A stretch of DNA of 64,000 nt. Source: Clostridiales bacterium (GTDB taxonomy: Bacteria; Bacillota; Clostridia; Oscillospirales; Oscillospiraceae). The translations under genes and the position numbers were made by a program. The notes beneath the pieces were generated by a model that made no database searches, had not been told where the DNA came from, and saw nothing but the letters and a program-made list of their open reading frames with translations. This document shows, one piece after another, positions 55,050 to 63,678 of this stretch (positions within the stretch are counted from its first letter, which is position 1; each line of letters begins with the position of its first letter). The stretch lies in the NCBI GenBank assembly GCA_004556965.1, contig SFFE01000002.1, positions 124,001 to 188,000 on the forward strand, in the 5' to 3' direction.

Positions 55050-56918
55050 ATGACGAAGCATCAAAAAACCGCGCTGCTGCGCATCTGTCTGGCAGCGGCG
55101 CTGCTGATTGCGCTGCACTTTGTGCCTGTGGACGGCTGGCTGCGCTTTGCGCTGTACCTGATCCCGTACCTCACCGTGGGAGCGGGCGTTCTGCAGCGCG
55201 CGGTGCAGGGCATTGCAAACCGTCAGCCGTTTGACGAAAACCTGCTCATGGCGGTCGCCACAGTCGGCGCGATGGTGCTCGGCGAGTACCCGGAGGGCGT
55301 GGCCGTCATGCTGTTTTACCAGATCGGCGAGCTGTTCGAGGACTACGCCGTCGGCAAAAGCCGGCGGAACATCTCGGATCTGATGGATATCCGCCCGGAC
55401 TATGCGAATCTGGAGACGCCGGACGGTCTGCAGAAGGTCGAGCCGGAGGCAGTCGCCGTCGGCAGCGTGATTGTCGTGAAGCCGGGCGAGCGCGTCCCGC
55501 TCGACGGCACGGTATTGGAGGGCACCTCCGCGCTGAACATGGCCGCTCTCACGGGCGAGAGTGTTCCGCGCGACGTCGCCGCGGGCGACGCCGTGATCAG
55601 CGGCAGCGTGAATCTGACGGGCGTGCTGCGCCTGCGCGCGGACAAGGCATATGGCGAATCCACCGTGGCGCGGATTCTGGAGCTGGTGGAAAACTCGTCG
55701 CTGAAAAAGGCGAAGACGGAGAAGTTCATTACGAAATTCGCGCGCTACTACACTCCGGCAGTGTGCCTGAGCGCGCTGGCACTGGCGCTTTTGCCGCCGG
55801 TGGTGCGGCTGCTCATGGGTATGAACGCCGCGTGGGGCGACTGGGTCTACCGTGCGCTGACGTTCCTCGTCATCAGCTGCCCGTGCGCGCTCGTGATCTC
55901 CATCCCGCTGTCGTTCTTCGGCGGCATCGGCGGCGCGTCCTCGCGCGGCATCCTCATCAAGGGCGCGAGCTATCTGGAGATCCTCTCGAAGACCGATCGC
56001 GTGGTGTTCGACAAGACCGGGACGCTCACGCGCGGCACGTTTGAGGTCACGGATGTGCGCCCGGAGAGCGGCGTTTCTGCGCCTGAGCTGCTGCAGCTTG
56101 CCGCGGCGGCGGAGCGGTTTTCCGACCATCCCGTGAGTCTCAGCCTGCAAAAGGCGGCGGGCGAACTGCCGGAGACGCTCACAGCGACGGATGCGCGGGA
56201 GCTTGCCGGCCACGGCGTGATCGCCACGGTCGGCGGCGCGCAGGTGGCTGTGGGCAACGAAAAGCTGATGCGGCAGCTCGGCATTGCCGCACCGGCGTGT
56301 GCGGATGCGGGCACGGTGGTGCACGTGGCGCACGACGGGCAATATGCCGGGCATATCGTGATCGCCGACCGGCCGAAGCCGGGCGCGGCCAAAGCGGTTG
56401 CGGCGCTGAAAAGCTGCGGCGTGTCGCGCGTCGTGATGCTCACGGGTGACCGTGCGCAGGCGGCCGACGCTGTGGCGCGGGAGCTGGGCATCGACGAGGT
56501 GTGCAGCGAGCTGCTGCCGGCGGATAAGGTCACGCAGGTGGAGCGGCTGCTCGCGGAGGGCGGGCAGGGGCGCTATCTGGCCTTTGTGGGCGACGGCATC
56601 AACGACGCGCCGGTGCTCGCGCGCGCCGACCTCGGCGTGGCGATGGGCGCCATCGGCTCGGATGCCGCAATCGAAGCCGCAGACATCGTGCTGATGGACG
56701 ACGATCCGGAAAAGCTGGCGCTGGCGATGCGTCTGGCGCGCAAGACGATGCAGATCGTCTGGCAGAACATCGTGTTCGCGCTTGCGGTGAAGGCGGTGTG
56801 CCTGCTCCTCGGCGCGCTGGGCATCGCCGGAATGTGGCTGGCGATTTTTGCCGACGTCGGCGTGATGGTGCTATGCGTGCTCAACGCGACGCGGGCACTG
56901 TCCGCCAAGCGGCTGTAA
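55050..56918 (+). CDS. Heavy metal-translocating P-type ATPase (Zn/Cd/Pb type)
   Basis: A 622-residue P1B ATPase without N-terminal HMA domain. CPC motif in SCPCALVISIPLSFFGG (about 277), phosphorylation site DKTGTLT (about 321), the P1B His-Pro in SDHPVSL, hinge GDGINDAP (about 514), actuator TGES. The last helix contains FADVGVMVLCVLNA, with an Asp as in P1B-2 pumps, so Zn2+, Cd2+ or Pb2+ export fits the CadC-like repressor upstream. About eight membrane helices. Operon: repressor, chaperone, pump. Confidence 0.95.
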   Translation: MTKHQKTALLRICLAAALLIALHFVPVDGWLRFALYLIPYLTVGAGVLQRAVQGIANRQPFDENLLMAVATVGAMVLGEYPEGVAVMLFYQIGELFEDYAVGKSRRNISDLMDIRPDYANLETPDGLQKVEPEAVAVGSVIVVKPGERVPLDGTVLEGTSALNMAALTGESVPRDVAAGDAVISGSVNLTGVLRLRADKAYGESTVARILELVENSSLKKAKTEKFITKFARYYTPAVCLSALALALLPPVVRLLMGMNAAWGDWVYRALTFLVISCPCALVISIPLSFFGGIGGASSRGILIKGASYLEILSKTDRVVFDKTGTLTRGTFEVTDVRPESGVSAPELLQLAAAAERFSDHPVSLSLQKAAGELPETLTATDARELAGHGVIATVGGAQVAVGNEKLMRQLGIAAPACADAGTVVHVAHDGQYAGHIVIADRPKPGAAKAVAALKSCGVSRVVMLTGDRAQAADAVARELGIDEVCSELLPADKVTQVERLLAEGGQGRYLAFVGDGINDAPVLARADLGVAMGAIGSDAAIEAADIVLMDDDPEKLALAMRLARKTMQIVWQNIVFALAVKAVCLLLGALGIAGMWLAIFADVGVMVLCVLNATRALSAKRL

Positions 56919-56943
56919 CAACCAGATCATTCCCCTTTTGCAT

Positions 56944-56977
56944 CCCCGGCCGGGATTCCGGCCGGGGCGCCCTTTTT
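56944..56977 (+). terminator. Intrinsic terminator of the efflux operon
   Basis: Perfect 10-bp arms CCCCGGCCGG and CCGGCCGGGG, GATT loop, then CGCCCTTTTT. Confidence 0.85.
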
Positions 56978-57099
56978 AAAGACCCTGAAATTCGGGCGGC
57001 GCTCTTGATTCAGGGGAGATGAAGCGATATAATCTTACCAGACCCGCCGGAATCTGACGGCAATTTTCGAGGATCGTTTGCGGGATGGAGGAGATTGGA

Positions 57100-58923
57100 A
57101 TGAAACGGATCGCTGCATTTCTTTTGGCAATTTTGCTCGTGGTCACGTTGCTGCCCACCGGCGCACAGGCGGCGAATGGGGACAAGCTCATTGCCCTGAC
57201 ATTTGACGACGGCCCGTCACAGTATACCCCGGCGCTGCTGGACGGTCTGGCCGCGCGCGGTGCGCATGTGAGCTTCTTCGTGCAGGGCATCAACGGCAGC
57301 CGCAACACGGCCACCGTGCGGCGCGCATGGCTGGAGGGGCACCAGATCTGCAGCCATACCTACAGCCACCCGCAGCTCACCAAGCTGAGCACGGCGGGCG
57401 TGCGGGAGGAGCTGTCGAAGGTGGACAGCATTCTCGACGGCGCGCTGGGCTTTGATTCGACCTACATGCTCCGTCCGCCTTACGGCGCGTATAACCAGTC
57501 CGTGCTCGACGCGGCGGGCGTGCCGTGCTTCTACTGGTCGGTGGACACCCGCGACTGGGAGAGCCGAAACGCGGATGCGGCGTATCAGGAGTTTCTGAAA
57601 GCGGCGAAGGACGGTTCGATCGTGCTGATGCACGACATGTATTCCACCACGGTCACGGCTGCGCTGCGCGCCATTGATACGCTGCAGGCGCAGGGCTATG
57701 AATTCGTCACGCTCAGCGAGCTGTTTTACCGCCGGGGCATTCCCCTTACGGCAGGAAAGATCTATTTCAACGCCTATCCCACCGGCTACGGTACGGATGA
57801 CGGGATCGCGGAGCCGGTGATCCGGTGCGAAAACACGGCCAACGGGAAGCGCATCACCATTACGGGCGACAGCCGCGGCATGGTGTATTATACCACCAAC
57901 GGCGAGACACCGACCCCCGCCAACTGCACGGAGTATACCGGGCCGTTCATCCTGAACGAGACCGCGACGGTGAAGGCCGTAAGCGTCATTTCGTGGAACA
58001 GCATCCGCTCCGATACCGTGACGGCACAGGTGGACTATATTCCGGCCGCCGCGCCGGAGCTTTCGCTGACCGGCGGCATGCTGACCATGACGAGCGCCAC
58101 GCCCGGCGCCGCCATCCATTACACGGCGGACGGTTCGCTGCCGACGGAGACGAGCGAGCGTTATACGGATGCGATCTCCGCCGTTCCGGGCACGACCTAT
58201 CGTGCGCGGGCGTTTGCCCCGTCGTTTGATCCCAGTGTGGTCTCTCTGCTGACCTACGGCGCGCGCGGCAGCGTGCTCCGCGACGTGACGGTGGACGACT
58301 GGTATTATGACGCCTGCGACCGCTCCGTGGCGGAAGGGCTGATCAACGGCATGGAGCCGGAGGTGTTCGCACCGATGCTGCCGCTCAGCCGCGCCATGCT
58401 GGTGACGGTGCTGTACCGCATGGCCGGTTCCCCGTCCGGCGCGCCTGACTGCGCGTTCCCGGATGCGGACGCGAACGGCTATTACTACCCGGCGCTCTGC
58501 TGGGCGGTAGAGCAGGGCATCGTCAACGGTTATCCGGACGGGACCTTCGCGCCGGGCGCGGGCGTTACCCGTCAGGAGCTGTGCTGCGTGCTCACGCGCT
58601 TCCTGACCGCGATGGACAAGCTGCCTGCGGAAGGGTTTGCGGATGCGATCTCCGGATATGCCGACTGTGCGTCGGTCGGCGCATGGGCGGCGGAGTCGGT
58701 GAACGCGATGTGCGCGCTCGGCATTGTGCGGGGCTACCCGGACAATACCGTGCGGCCTGCCGGCGGCGCGACCCGCGCGGAAGCGGTCACCATGCTCCTG
58801 CGTCTGGAAGACGCCGCGGCGGAGACGCCGGAACCGGAACCGCCGGCGGAAGAGCCCGCGCCGGAGGTAAGCCCGGAGCCGGTTTCTCCCACCCCGGCGA
58901 ACCCGATGATCGCTTATTTTTAA
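57100..58923 (+). CDS. Secreted SLH-anchored polysaccharide deacetylase
   Basis: About 607 residues. Signal peptide to AQAA, then a NodB deacetylase domain (about 30-205): motif 1 TFDDGPSQYT, motif 2 CSHTYSHPQL, motif 3 RPPYGAYN, and WSVDTRDW, all intact. Two chitobiase-C-terminal-like (CHB_HEX_C) domains follow, with VYYTTNGETPTPAN and IHYTADGSLPTETSE; then three SLH domains, and a Glu/Pro-rich tail. GGAGGAG fixes the start. It should remove acetyl groups from peptidoglycan or chitin-like glycan while being held on the S-layer. Confidence 0.93.
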   Translation: MKRIAAFLLAILLVVTLLPTGAQAANGDKLIALTFDDGPSQYTPALLDGLAARGAHVSFFVQGINGSRNTATVRRAWLEGHQICSHTYSHPQLTKLSTAGVREELSKVDSILDGALGFDSTYMLRPPYGAYNQSVLDAAGVPCFYWSVDTRDWESRNADAAYQEFLKAAKDGSIVLMHDMYSTTVTAALRAIDTLQAQGYEFVTLSELFYRRGIPLTAGKIYFNAYPTGYGTDDGIAEPVIRCENTANGKRITITGDSRGMVYYTTNGETPTPANCTEYTGPFILNETATVKAVSVISWNSIRSDTVTAQVDYIPAAAPELSLTGGMLTMTSATPGAAIHYTADGSLPTETSERYTDAISAVPGTTYRARAFAPSFDPSVVSLLTYGARGSVLRDVTVDDWYYDACDRSVAEGLINGMEPEVFAPMLPLSRAMLVTVLYRMAGSPSGAPDCAFPDADANGYYYPALCWAVEQGIVNGYPDGTFAPGAGVTRQELCCVLTRFLTAMDKLPAEGFADAISGYADCASVGAWAAESVNAMCALGIVRGYPDNTVRPAGGATRAEAVTMLLRLEDAAAETPEPEPPAEEPAPEVSPEPVSPTPANPMIAYF

Positions 58924-58936
58924 GTTCATACGCCTG

Positions 58937-58964
58937 AGCGCCTCCCGCAGGGAGGCGCTTTTTA
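58937..58964 (+). terminator. Intrinsic terminator of the SLH deacetylase gene
   Basis: 10-bp arms AGCGCCTCCC and GGGAGGCGCT, GCA loop, then T5. Confidence 0.92.
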
Positions 58965-58972
58965 TTTTCCTG

Positions 58973-59003
58973 TTGACAGGAAACCGTATTATGCGTATAA
59001 TAC
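58973..59003 (+). promoter_or_regulatory. Promoter and palindromic operator of the YtrA-type operon
   Basis: TTGACA (58973-58978), 17-base spacer, TATAAT (58996-59001). The perfect inverted repeat GTATTAT (58986-58992) and ATAATAC (58997-59003) with GCGT between covers the -10, a site for autorepression by the GntR-type product. A looser TGTAT/ATACA pair follows at about 59013-59032. Confidence 0.75.
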
Positions 59004-59060
59004 AGTCAAGAAGTGTATTACTCTAATGATACAGTTGGGCAGAAACGAGGTGAGAACGCG

Positions 59061-59447
59061 GTGATTTCCTTTGAAGACTTTGTGATGGAGCCGGGCGTCC
59101 CGATCTATCTGCAGATCCTCCGGTACATCAAGCGCGGCGTTGCGGCGGGCACCATCCGGGACGGCGATGAGCTGCCGTCGCGCCGGGTGCTGTCGGCGCT
59201 GCTGGGCGTGAATCCGAACACGGTGCAGAAGGCGTACCGCGTGCTCGAAGAGGAGGCGCTCATCGAGTCCCACACCGGCGCACGCAGCTATATGGTGCTC
59301 GACGCGCGGACGACACGGCGCATCCGCGCGGAGCTGCTGGAGAGCGATGTGCTTGCGCTCATTCAGGCGATGCGGCAGATGGGCGTGGAAAAGCAGGATG
59401 CGCTCGCGTTGGTGGAAACGCTCTGGGAGCGGGGAGGGGCGGAATGA
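59061..59447 (+). CDS. GntR family repressor, YtrA subfamily
   Basis: A 128-residue protein: short winged helix (IYLQILRYIKRGVAAGTIRDG, DELPSRRVLSALLGVNPNTVQKAY) and only about 50 residues after it, the small C-terminal helical part that defines the YtrA subfamily. GTG at 59061, behind GAGGTG, begins MISFEDFVMEPGVP. YtrA proteins repress their own ABC-transporter operon and respond to cell-wall antibiotics or lipid II stress in Bacillus. It overlaps the next gene by four bases (ATGA). Confidence 0.92.
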   Translation: MISFEDFVMEPGVPIYLQILRYIKRGVAAGTIRDGDELPSRRVLSALLGVNPNTVQKAYRVLEEEALIESHTGARSYMVLDARTTRRIRAELLESDVLALIQAMRQMGVEKQDALALVETLWERGGAE

Positions 59448-60154
59448 AACGACATTTGTCAATCTGGATGCTGATGGCCAGAAGCACGATCTGTAAAGTA
59501 CTGGGCCTGCTTCTGGCGCTGGCTGCAGCAGACGGCGTACTGTTTGCGCTGACGCTGCGGCAGGACACGTCCATATTGGGACTGGAGCAGGTGCTCGCGG
59601 AGAGCCATCTTTCCATCATGTTTGGCGTTTGCATGGTTCTCCTCATGGCGGTGCTGTGCCTGAACGGCTGTGAATTCAGCGCGAAGCAGGGCTACACGCT
59701 GCGGCGGCTGCGCGTGTCGCAGCGGGAGCTCTTCCTGTGGCAGGCGGCGCATAACGCGGTGTGCTGCTTTTTGCTGTGGGCGGTGCAGACGCTCATCGTG
59801 CTGGCGCTGTGCCGGGTGTACGCGGCGCAGGATCCGGACATGGTGAACAGCCAGACGGTGTTTCTGGCGTTTTACCGCGTGCCGTTTCTGCACAGCCTGC
59901 TGCCGCTGGCGGACGGTTGGCGTTATGTGCGCAACGCGGTGCTGTGCGCGGCGCTCGGCGTGTGCGCGGCGGCGTTCCCCGTGCAGCAGCGGCAGGGGAA
60001 CCGGGGCTTTGCGGCGGTGATCCTCACGGCTCTCACAGTGCTGTTTTTTGTACAGCCGGTGCGCAGCGGAGATTTCTGGCTCATCGGGGCGGCGGTGGTC
60101 ATTACGGCGGTCGCGCTGCTCAATGTGACGGAGGTGCTTCATGAAACAGCTTGA
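59444..60154 (+). CDS. Membrane protein of the YtrA-type ABC operon (permease-like 1)
   Basis: A 236-residue protein with about six hydrophobic helices and no domain I can name with certainty; the layout and place match the permease-like YtrC/YtrD proteins of this operon type. The start overlaps the GntR stop (ATGA) and its end overlaps the next gene by 14 bases. It contains a Gln/Arg-rich loop before a helix (PVQQRQGNRGFAAVIL). It probably forms one half of the membrane part of the transporter. Confidence 0.8.
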   Translation: MKRHLSIWMLMARSTICKVLGLLLALAAADGVLFALTLRQDTSILGLEQVLAESHLSIMFGVCMVLLMAVLCLNGCEFSAKQGYTLRRLRVSQRELFLWQAAHNAVCCFLLWAVQTLIVLALCRVYAAQDPDMVNSQTVFLAFYRVPFLHSLLPLADGWRYVRNAVLCAALGVCAAAFPVQQRQGNRGFAAVILTALTVLFFVQPVRSGDFWLIGAAVVITAVALLNVTEVLHETA

Positions 60155-60644
60155 TCTGCAGCGGCTTGTACCGCCGGGGGTGGACGCGCGGCAGGAGCTG
60201 CGCTGGCTCCTCGTCGGCTGGGCGCTCAGCTTCGTGTACAGTCTGGGCTTTGCGATGCGTCTGGCGCAGGAGCTGAGCGCACTGTATCGGGTCACCGGCG
60301 GCAAGCGTGTGCTGCGCATCGACGCGGTCATGCCGGACTTCGCCGGGCTGCTTGGCAGCCACCTGTATGGCTTTCTGCTCGTTGCGCTGTGCATGCTGGC
60401 CGTGGTGACGTATCATTACTTCTACCACCGGCAGGGCAGCAAGAGCATCTACCTCATGCGCCGCCTGCCGGACGGTATGGAGTTGCACCGCCGCTGCTGG
60501 ACGCTGCCGGTGCTCATGGCGCTGGCGAGCCTGCTGGCCGCGTTTGTGCTGCTCATGATCTACTATGCGATTTATATGTTTGTAACCCCGGAATCCTGCC
60601 TGACGCCCGGACAGTGGCAGAAGTTATGGAGTGTGATCTTATGA
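60141..60644 (+). CDS. Membrane protein of the YtrA-type ABC operon (permease-like 2)
   Basis: A 167-residue protein with three helices. The first cytoplasmic region (LVPPGVDARQELRWLLVG) resembles the upstream gene's N-terminal style, and RQGSKSIYLMRRLPDGMELHRR is a basic cytoplasmic loop. It is too short to be a complete permease, so it likely pairs with the 236-residue protein. Overlaps the ATPase gene by four bases (ATGA). Not recognised as a named family. Confidence 0.78.
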   Translation: MKQLDLQRLVPPGVDARQELRWLLVGWALSFVYSLGFAMRLAQELSALYRVTGGKRVLRIDAVMPDFAGLLGSHLYGFLLVALCMLAVVTYHYFYHRQGSKSIYLMRRLPDGMELHRRCWTLPVLMALASLLAAFVLLMIYYAIYMFVTPESCLTPGQWQKLWSVIL

Positions 60645-61375
60645 TAGAACTCAAACACGTCAGCAAATCCTATGGCGGCAAGCAGGCGCTCGACGATGTA
60701 TCGCTCACGCTGCCGCAGGGCGAGATCGTCGGCCTGTTCGGTGAAAACGGCGCGGGCAAAACCACGCTCATGAAATGCATTCTCGGCTTTTTGCGCTATG
60801 ACGGAGAGATCACGCTCGACGGCGCGCCCATTTCCCGGAAAACCATCGAGCGCATCTCCTTTGCCACGAGCGAGCACTCGTTTTTTCCGAATCTCACGGC
60901 GCAGGGGCACCGGGAGTTTTACGTGGAACACTTCCCGAAGTTTGACGACAAGCGCTTCACGGCGCTGATGGACTTTTTCGAGCTGCCGATGCACAAGCCG
61001 CTGCGCGGTTTCTCCACCGGACAGAAAAATCAGTTCGAGGTCATTTTGTCTCTGTGCCAGGGTGCGGATTACATCCTGATGGACGAACCCTTCGCGGGCA
61101 ACGATGTGTTTAACCGCGAGGATTTTTACAAGGTGCTGCTCGGCATCCTGCGCGAGCACGAGACGGTGCTGCTCTCCACGCACCTGCTCGAGGAGGTGGC
61201 GGGCTTTATCGGCCGCGCCGTGCTGCTCCGGCAGGGGCAGATCGCCGGCGATGTGTCCATGCTGGAGCTGGAGGAGCAGGGCAGCGACCTCATGACCTTC
61301 GTCAAGCAGACCTACCGCTACCGCGCGGACCGCGTCAGCCGCGCGCTGGACGATCTGACCGGCGGCGATGCGTAA
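60641..61375 (+). CDS. ABC transporter ATP-binding protein of the YtrA-type operon
   Basis: A 244-residue ATPase. Walker A GENGAGKTT, Walker B YILMDEPFAGND, switch His in LLSTHLLEEVAGF. The signature loop is RGFSTGQKNQFEV, so the usual LSGGQ reads FSTGQ, a deviation typical of drug/bacitracin-type ABC2 ATPases. The start overlaps the previous stop. It drives the two small membrane proteins above it. Confidence 0.92.
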   Translation: MIELKHVSKSYGGKQALDDVSLTLPQGEIVGLFGENGAGKTTLMKCILGFLRYDGEITLDGAPISRKTIERISFATSEHSFFPNLTAQGHREFYVEHFPKFDDKRFTALMDFFELPMHKPLRGFSTGQKNQFEVILSLCQGADYILMDEPFAGNDVFNREDFYKVLLGILREHETVLLSTHLLEEVAGFIGRAVLLRQGQIAGDVSMLELEEQGSDLMTFVKQTYRYRADRVSRALDDLTGGDA

Positions 61376-61387
61376 GGAGGGCGGGGG

Positions 61388-62764
61388 ATGCGAAAGAGTT
61401 TGATTCTGACCTTGATCTTGCTTGTGCTTGCCATCGGCGGCTTCGGCGCTGCGCATGCCGCGGTGAACGCGCAGAAGGACGCCGTCGTCATCACGGAGAC
61501 GACCGCTGCGGGCGACCCGGCGGCGGCGGAAGGCGTCCGCGTGCAGCTGCGCACGAAGTGCGCCGACCACCTGCTTTGGGAGACGCACTATGCCGCCGGC
61601 GCGCCGGACGGGACGTATACGGATTTTACATTTTCCTATCGGACGCTGCAGGACTCGGAGGAAAGCTACGCCGGGCTGGATTTGTACACCGTTTGGAACT
61701 ACAGCTATGGTGGCCCGCTCAGGGAGACGGCGGACGAACGTGAGAAACCGCATCTGAAACTGTTTCGCGACGTGGCGAGCCGGCTGGGGGATGCGGCGCA
61801 GCGCACGGAGACGCTCGCGCTGCGCGACTATTACGAATACTACCCGCTGGACGGCTATCTTGATCTTCCGGCGCTCCGGGAGAACGGCGGCACTCCGCTT
61901 GTTGCAGAATATGAACCGATCCAATCGTTTTTCCGCATCCCGGTGCCGGAGGACGTCCGCGTGACCGTCACGGTGCGCAGGGACAGCGAAACGCAGTACT
62001 ATGCCTGCGCCGTCAACGCCGTGCCCGGAAGCGGATGGAATCTCTGGACAAACAGCGTGGTGGCGGGCGACGACACCGTTTATTTCGCATTGGGCTTCCG
62101 CACCGAAAACGGAGACATCGTGGACACCAGCCGGATTCCCGGCGGCGTTGGGATCTACCGCCTGTCGGTGGCCGAAGAACCGGCCAGACTGGAGACGGTG
62201 TTCCCGCTCGATCCGGCGGTGCAGGTTTCTGATCTGCACCTGTCGGCGGACGGGCGCAGGCTGCTGCTCATCACGCTGGAGGGTGATACCTACTACCTAA
62301 CCGTCATCGACCTTGAGACCATGATGGCTCTGCAGAAGCTGCCGGTGCTGGAGGATGCGGCGGACAGCGGCGTTGTGTGCGCATACTATCAGGACGACTT
62401 TCTGATGTTGCAGTTTTATGCCGAGCCGCAGCATCAGTTCGTGGTGATCGCCGCGCCGGAGACGGGGGACTATGCCGTGGCGCTGCGGGGCGACGTGGAT
62501 GCGAACGACGGCGCGTGGCAGGGTTACGAGGGCAGCACGGCGATGGACTTCAACGGCGAAGCGCTCGTGATCGCCGCGCCGTGGTATGAGGGGATCGTAC
62601 CGCGCGGCTTCTGGCTCTCGGTGTACGGCGCGGACGGACTGCGCTATTCCGGGCGATATGCCAGCAGCCTGATGGCCGATCAGCCAGCAGACACGGTATC
62701 CAGCGACCATACCTGCATGTTCACGATTATAAATCCGTTGAGCGTCTGCCTGCCGGACGCCTGA
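61388..62764 (+). CDS. Exported or anchored protein of the YtrA-type operon, unknown fold
   Basis: A 458-residue protein with a single N-terminal hydrophobic segment (SLILTLILLVLAIGGFG) and a large outer part. The C-terminal half has repeated strand-rich units (VSDLHLSADGRRLLLITLEG, TYYLTVIDLETM) suggestive of a beta-propeller. It lacks catalytic motifs I can name. GGAGG precedes the ATG; 12 bases separate it from the ATPase gene, so it is part of the operon. Probably a sensor or partner for the ABC transporter outside the membrane. Confidence 0.8.
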   Translation: MRKSLILTLILLVLAIGGFGAAHAAVNAQKDAVVITETTAAGDPAAAEGVRVQLRTKCADHLLWETHYAAGAPDGTYTDFTFSYRTLQDSEESYAGLDLYTVWNYSYGGPLRETADEREKPHLKLFRDVASRLGDAAQRTETLALRDYYEYYPLDGYLDLPALRENGGTPLVAEYEPIQSFFRIPVPEDVRVTVTVRRDSETQYYACAVNAVPGSGWNLWTNSVVAGDDTVYFALGFRTENGDIVDTSRIPGGVGIYRLSVAEEPARLETVFPLDPAVQVSDLHLSADGRRLLLITLEGDTYYLTVIDLETMMALQKLPVLEDAADSGVVCAYYQDDFLMLQFYAEPQHQFVVIAAPETGDYAVALRGDVDANDGAWQGYEGSTAMDFNGEALVIAAPWYEGIVPRGFWLSVYGADGLRYSGRYASSLMADQPADTVSSDHTCMFTIINPLSVCLPDA

Positions 62765-62768
62765 ACCG

Positions 62769-62809
62769 AACGACACAGAGCGCCCCGGAATGGGGCGCTC
62801 TGTGTCGTT
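62769..62809 (+). terminator. Hairpin terminator of the YtrA-type operon
   Basis: 18-bp arms AACGACACAGAGCGCCCC and GGGGCGCTCTGTGTCGTT; short T run only, but very stable. Confidence 0.8.
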
Positions 62810-62855
62810 CTGCATCTGGAAAAGCAGAGTTTTCGGTATTTTCACAAATTACCCC

Positions 62856-62884
62856 TTTTCATTCGGGCATATTTATATTAAAAT
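62856..62884 (+). promoter_or_regulatory. Promoter of pyrH
   Basis: TTTTCA (62856-62861), 17-base spacer, TAAAAT (62879-62884); AT-rich surroundings. Confidence 0.5.
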
Positions 62885-62931
62885 AAGTCGATTGATTTGA
62901 ATTCTATTCTGAAAGTGGGGGAGTCTGTTCT

Positions 62932-63654
62932 ATGGAAAATGCGGCGCCCAAATTCAAGCGCATCCTGCTGAAGGTCAGCGGCGAGGCGCTTGCCGGGGAG
63001 AAAAAGACCGGACTGGATTTTGCGGTGATCGGCCGCGTCTGTGACGCGATCGCCCAGTGTGTGGCGATGGGCGTGCAGGTCGGCGTTGTGATCGGCGGCG
63101 GCAACTTCTGGCGCGGCGCAAAGGACGGCGGCGGCAAAATGGAGCGCACCCGCGCCGACCATATGGGCATGCTGGCGACGGTGATGAACTGTCTGGCCGT
63201 GTCCGACGTGATGGAGCAAAAGCACATCCCCGTGCGCGTGATGACCGCGGCGGATATGCGCACCTTTGCCGAGCCCTATACCTGCCTGCGCGCCGTGAGC
63301 CATCTGGAGGAGGGCAAGGTCGTCCTCTTCGGCGGCGGCAGCGGCTGCCCGTATTTCTCCACGGACACGGCGGCAGTCCTGCGCGCGGCGGAGATCGGCG
63401 CGGACGCGATCCTGCTCGCCAAGAATATCGACGGGGTGTACAGCGCTGACCCGCGTCAGGATCCCAGCGCCGTGAAGTACGACGCCATCACGTATGACGA
63501 GGTGCTCGCGCAGCATCTGGCGGTGATGGATTCGACTGCAACGTCGCTCGCCATGGACAACAACATCCCCGTCTTCGTCTTTGCGCTGTCCGACCCTGAA
63601 AACATTGTGCGCGCCGTCTGCGGAGAAGCGGTCGGCACGATCGTCACCAAGTGA
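62932..63654 (+). CDS. pyrH: UMP kinase
   Basis: A 240-residue bacterial UMP kinase of the amino acid kinase fold: LLKVSGEALAG binds phosphates, VGVVIGGGNFWRGA is the glycine loop, TRADHMGMLATVMN the UMP site, and LLAKNIDGVYSADP the ATP site. It makes UDP from UMP in pyrimidine synthesis. GGGGGAG lies ten bases before the ATG. The usual upstream rpsB-tsf pair is absent here, so pyrH heads its own transcript with frr. Confidence 0.97.
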   Translation: MENAAPKFKRILLKVSGEALAGEKKTGLDFAVIGRVCDAIAQCVAMGVQVGVVIGGGNFWRGAKDGGGKMERTRADHMGMLATVMNCLAVSDVMEQKHIPVRVMTAADMRTFAEPYTCLRAVSHLEEGKVVLFGGGSGCPYFSTDTAAVLRAAEIGADAILLAKNIDGVYSADPRQDPSAVKYDAITYDEVLAQHLAVMDSTATSLAMDNNIPVFVFALSDPENIVRAVCGEAVGTIVTK

Positions 63655-63678
63655 AACAACAAGCAATAGGAGGATAAT

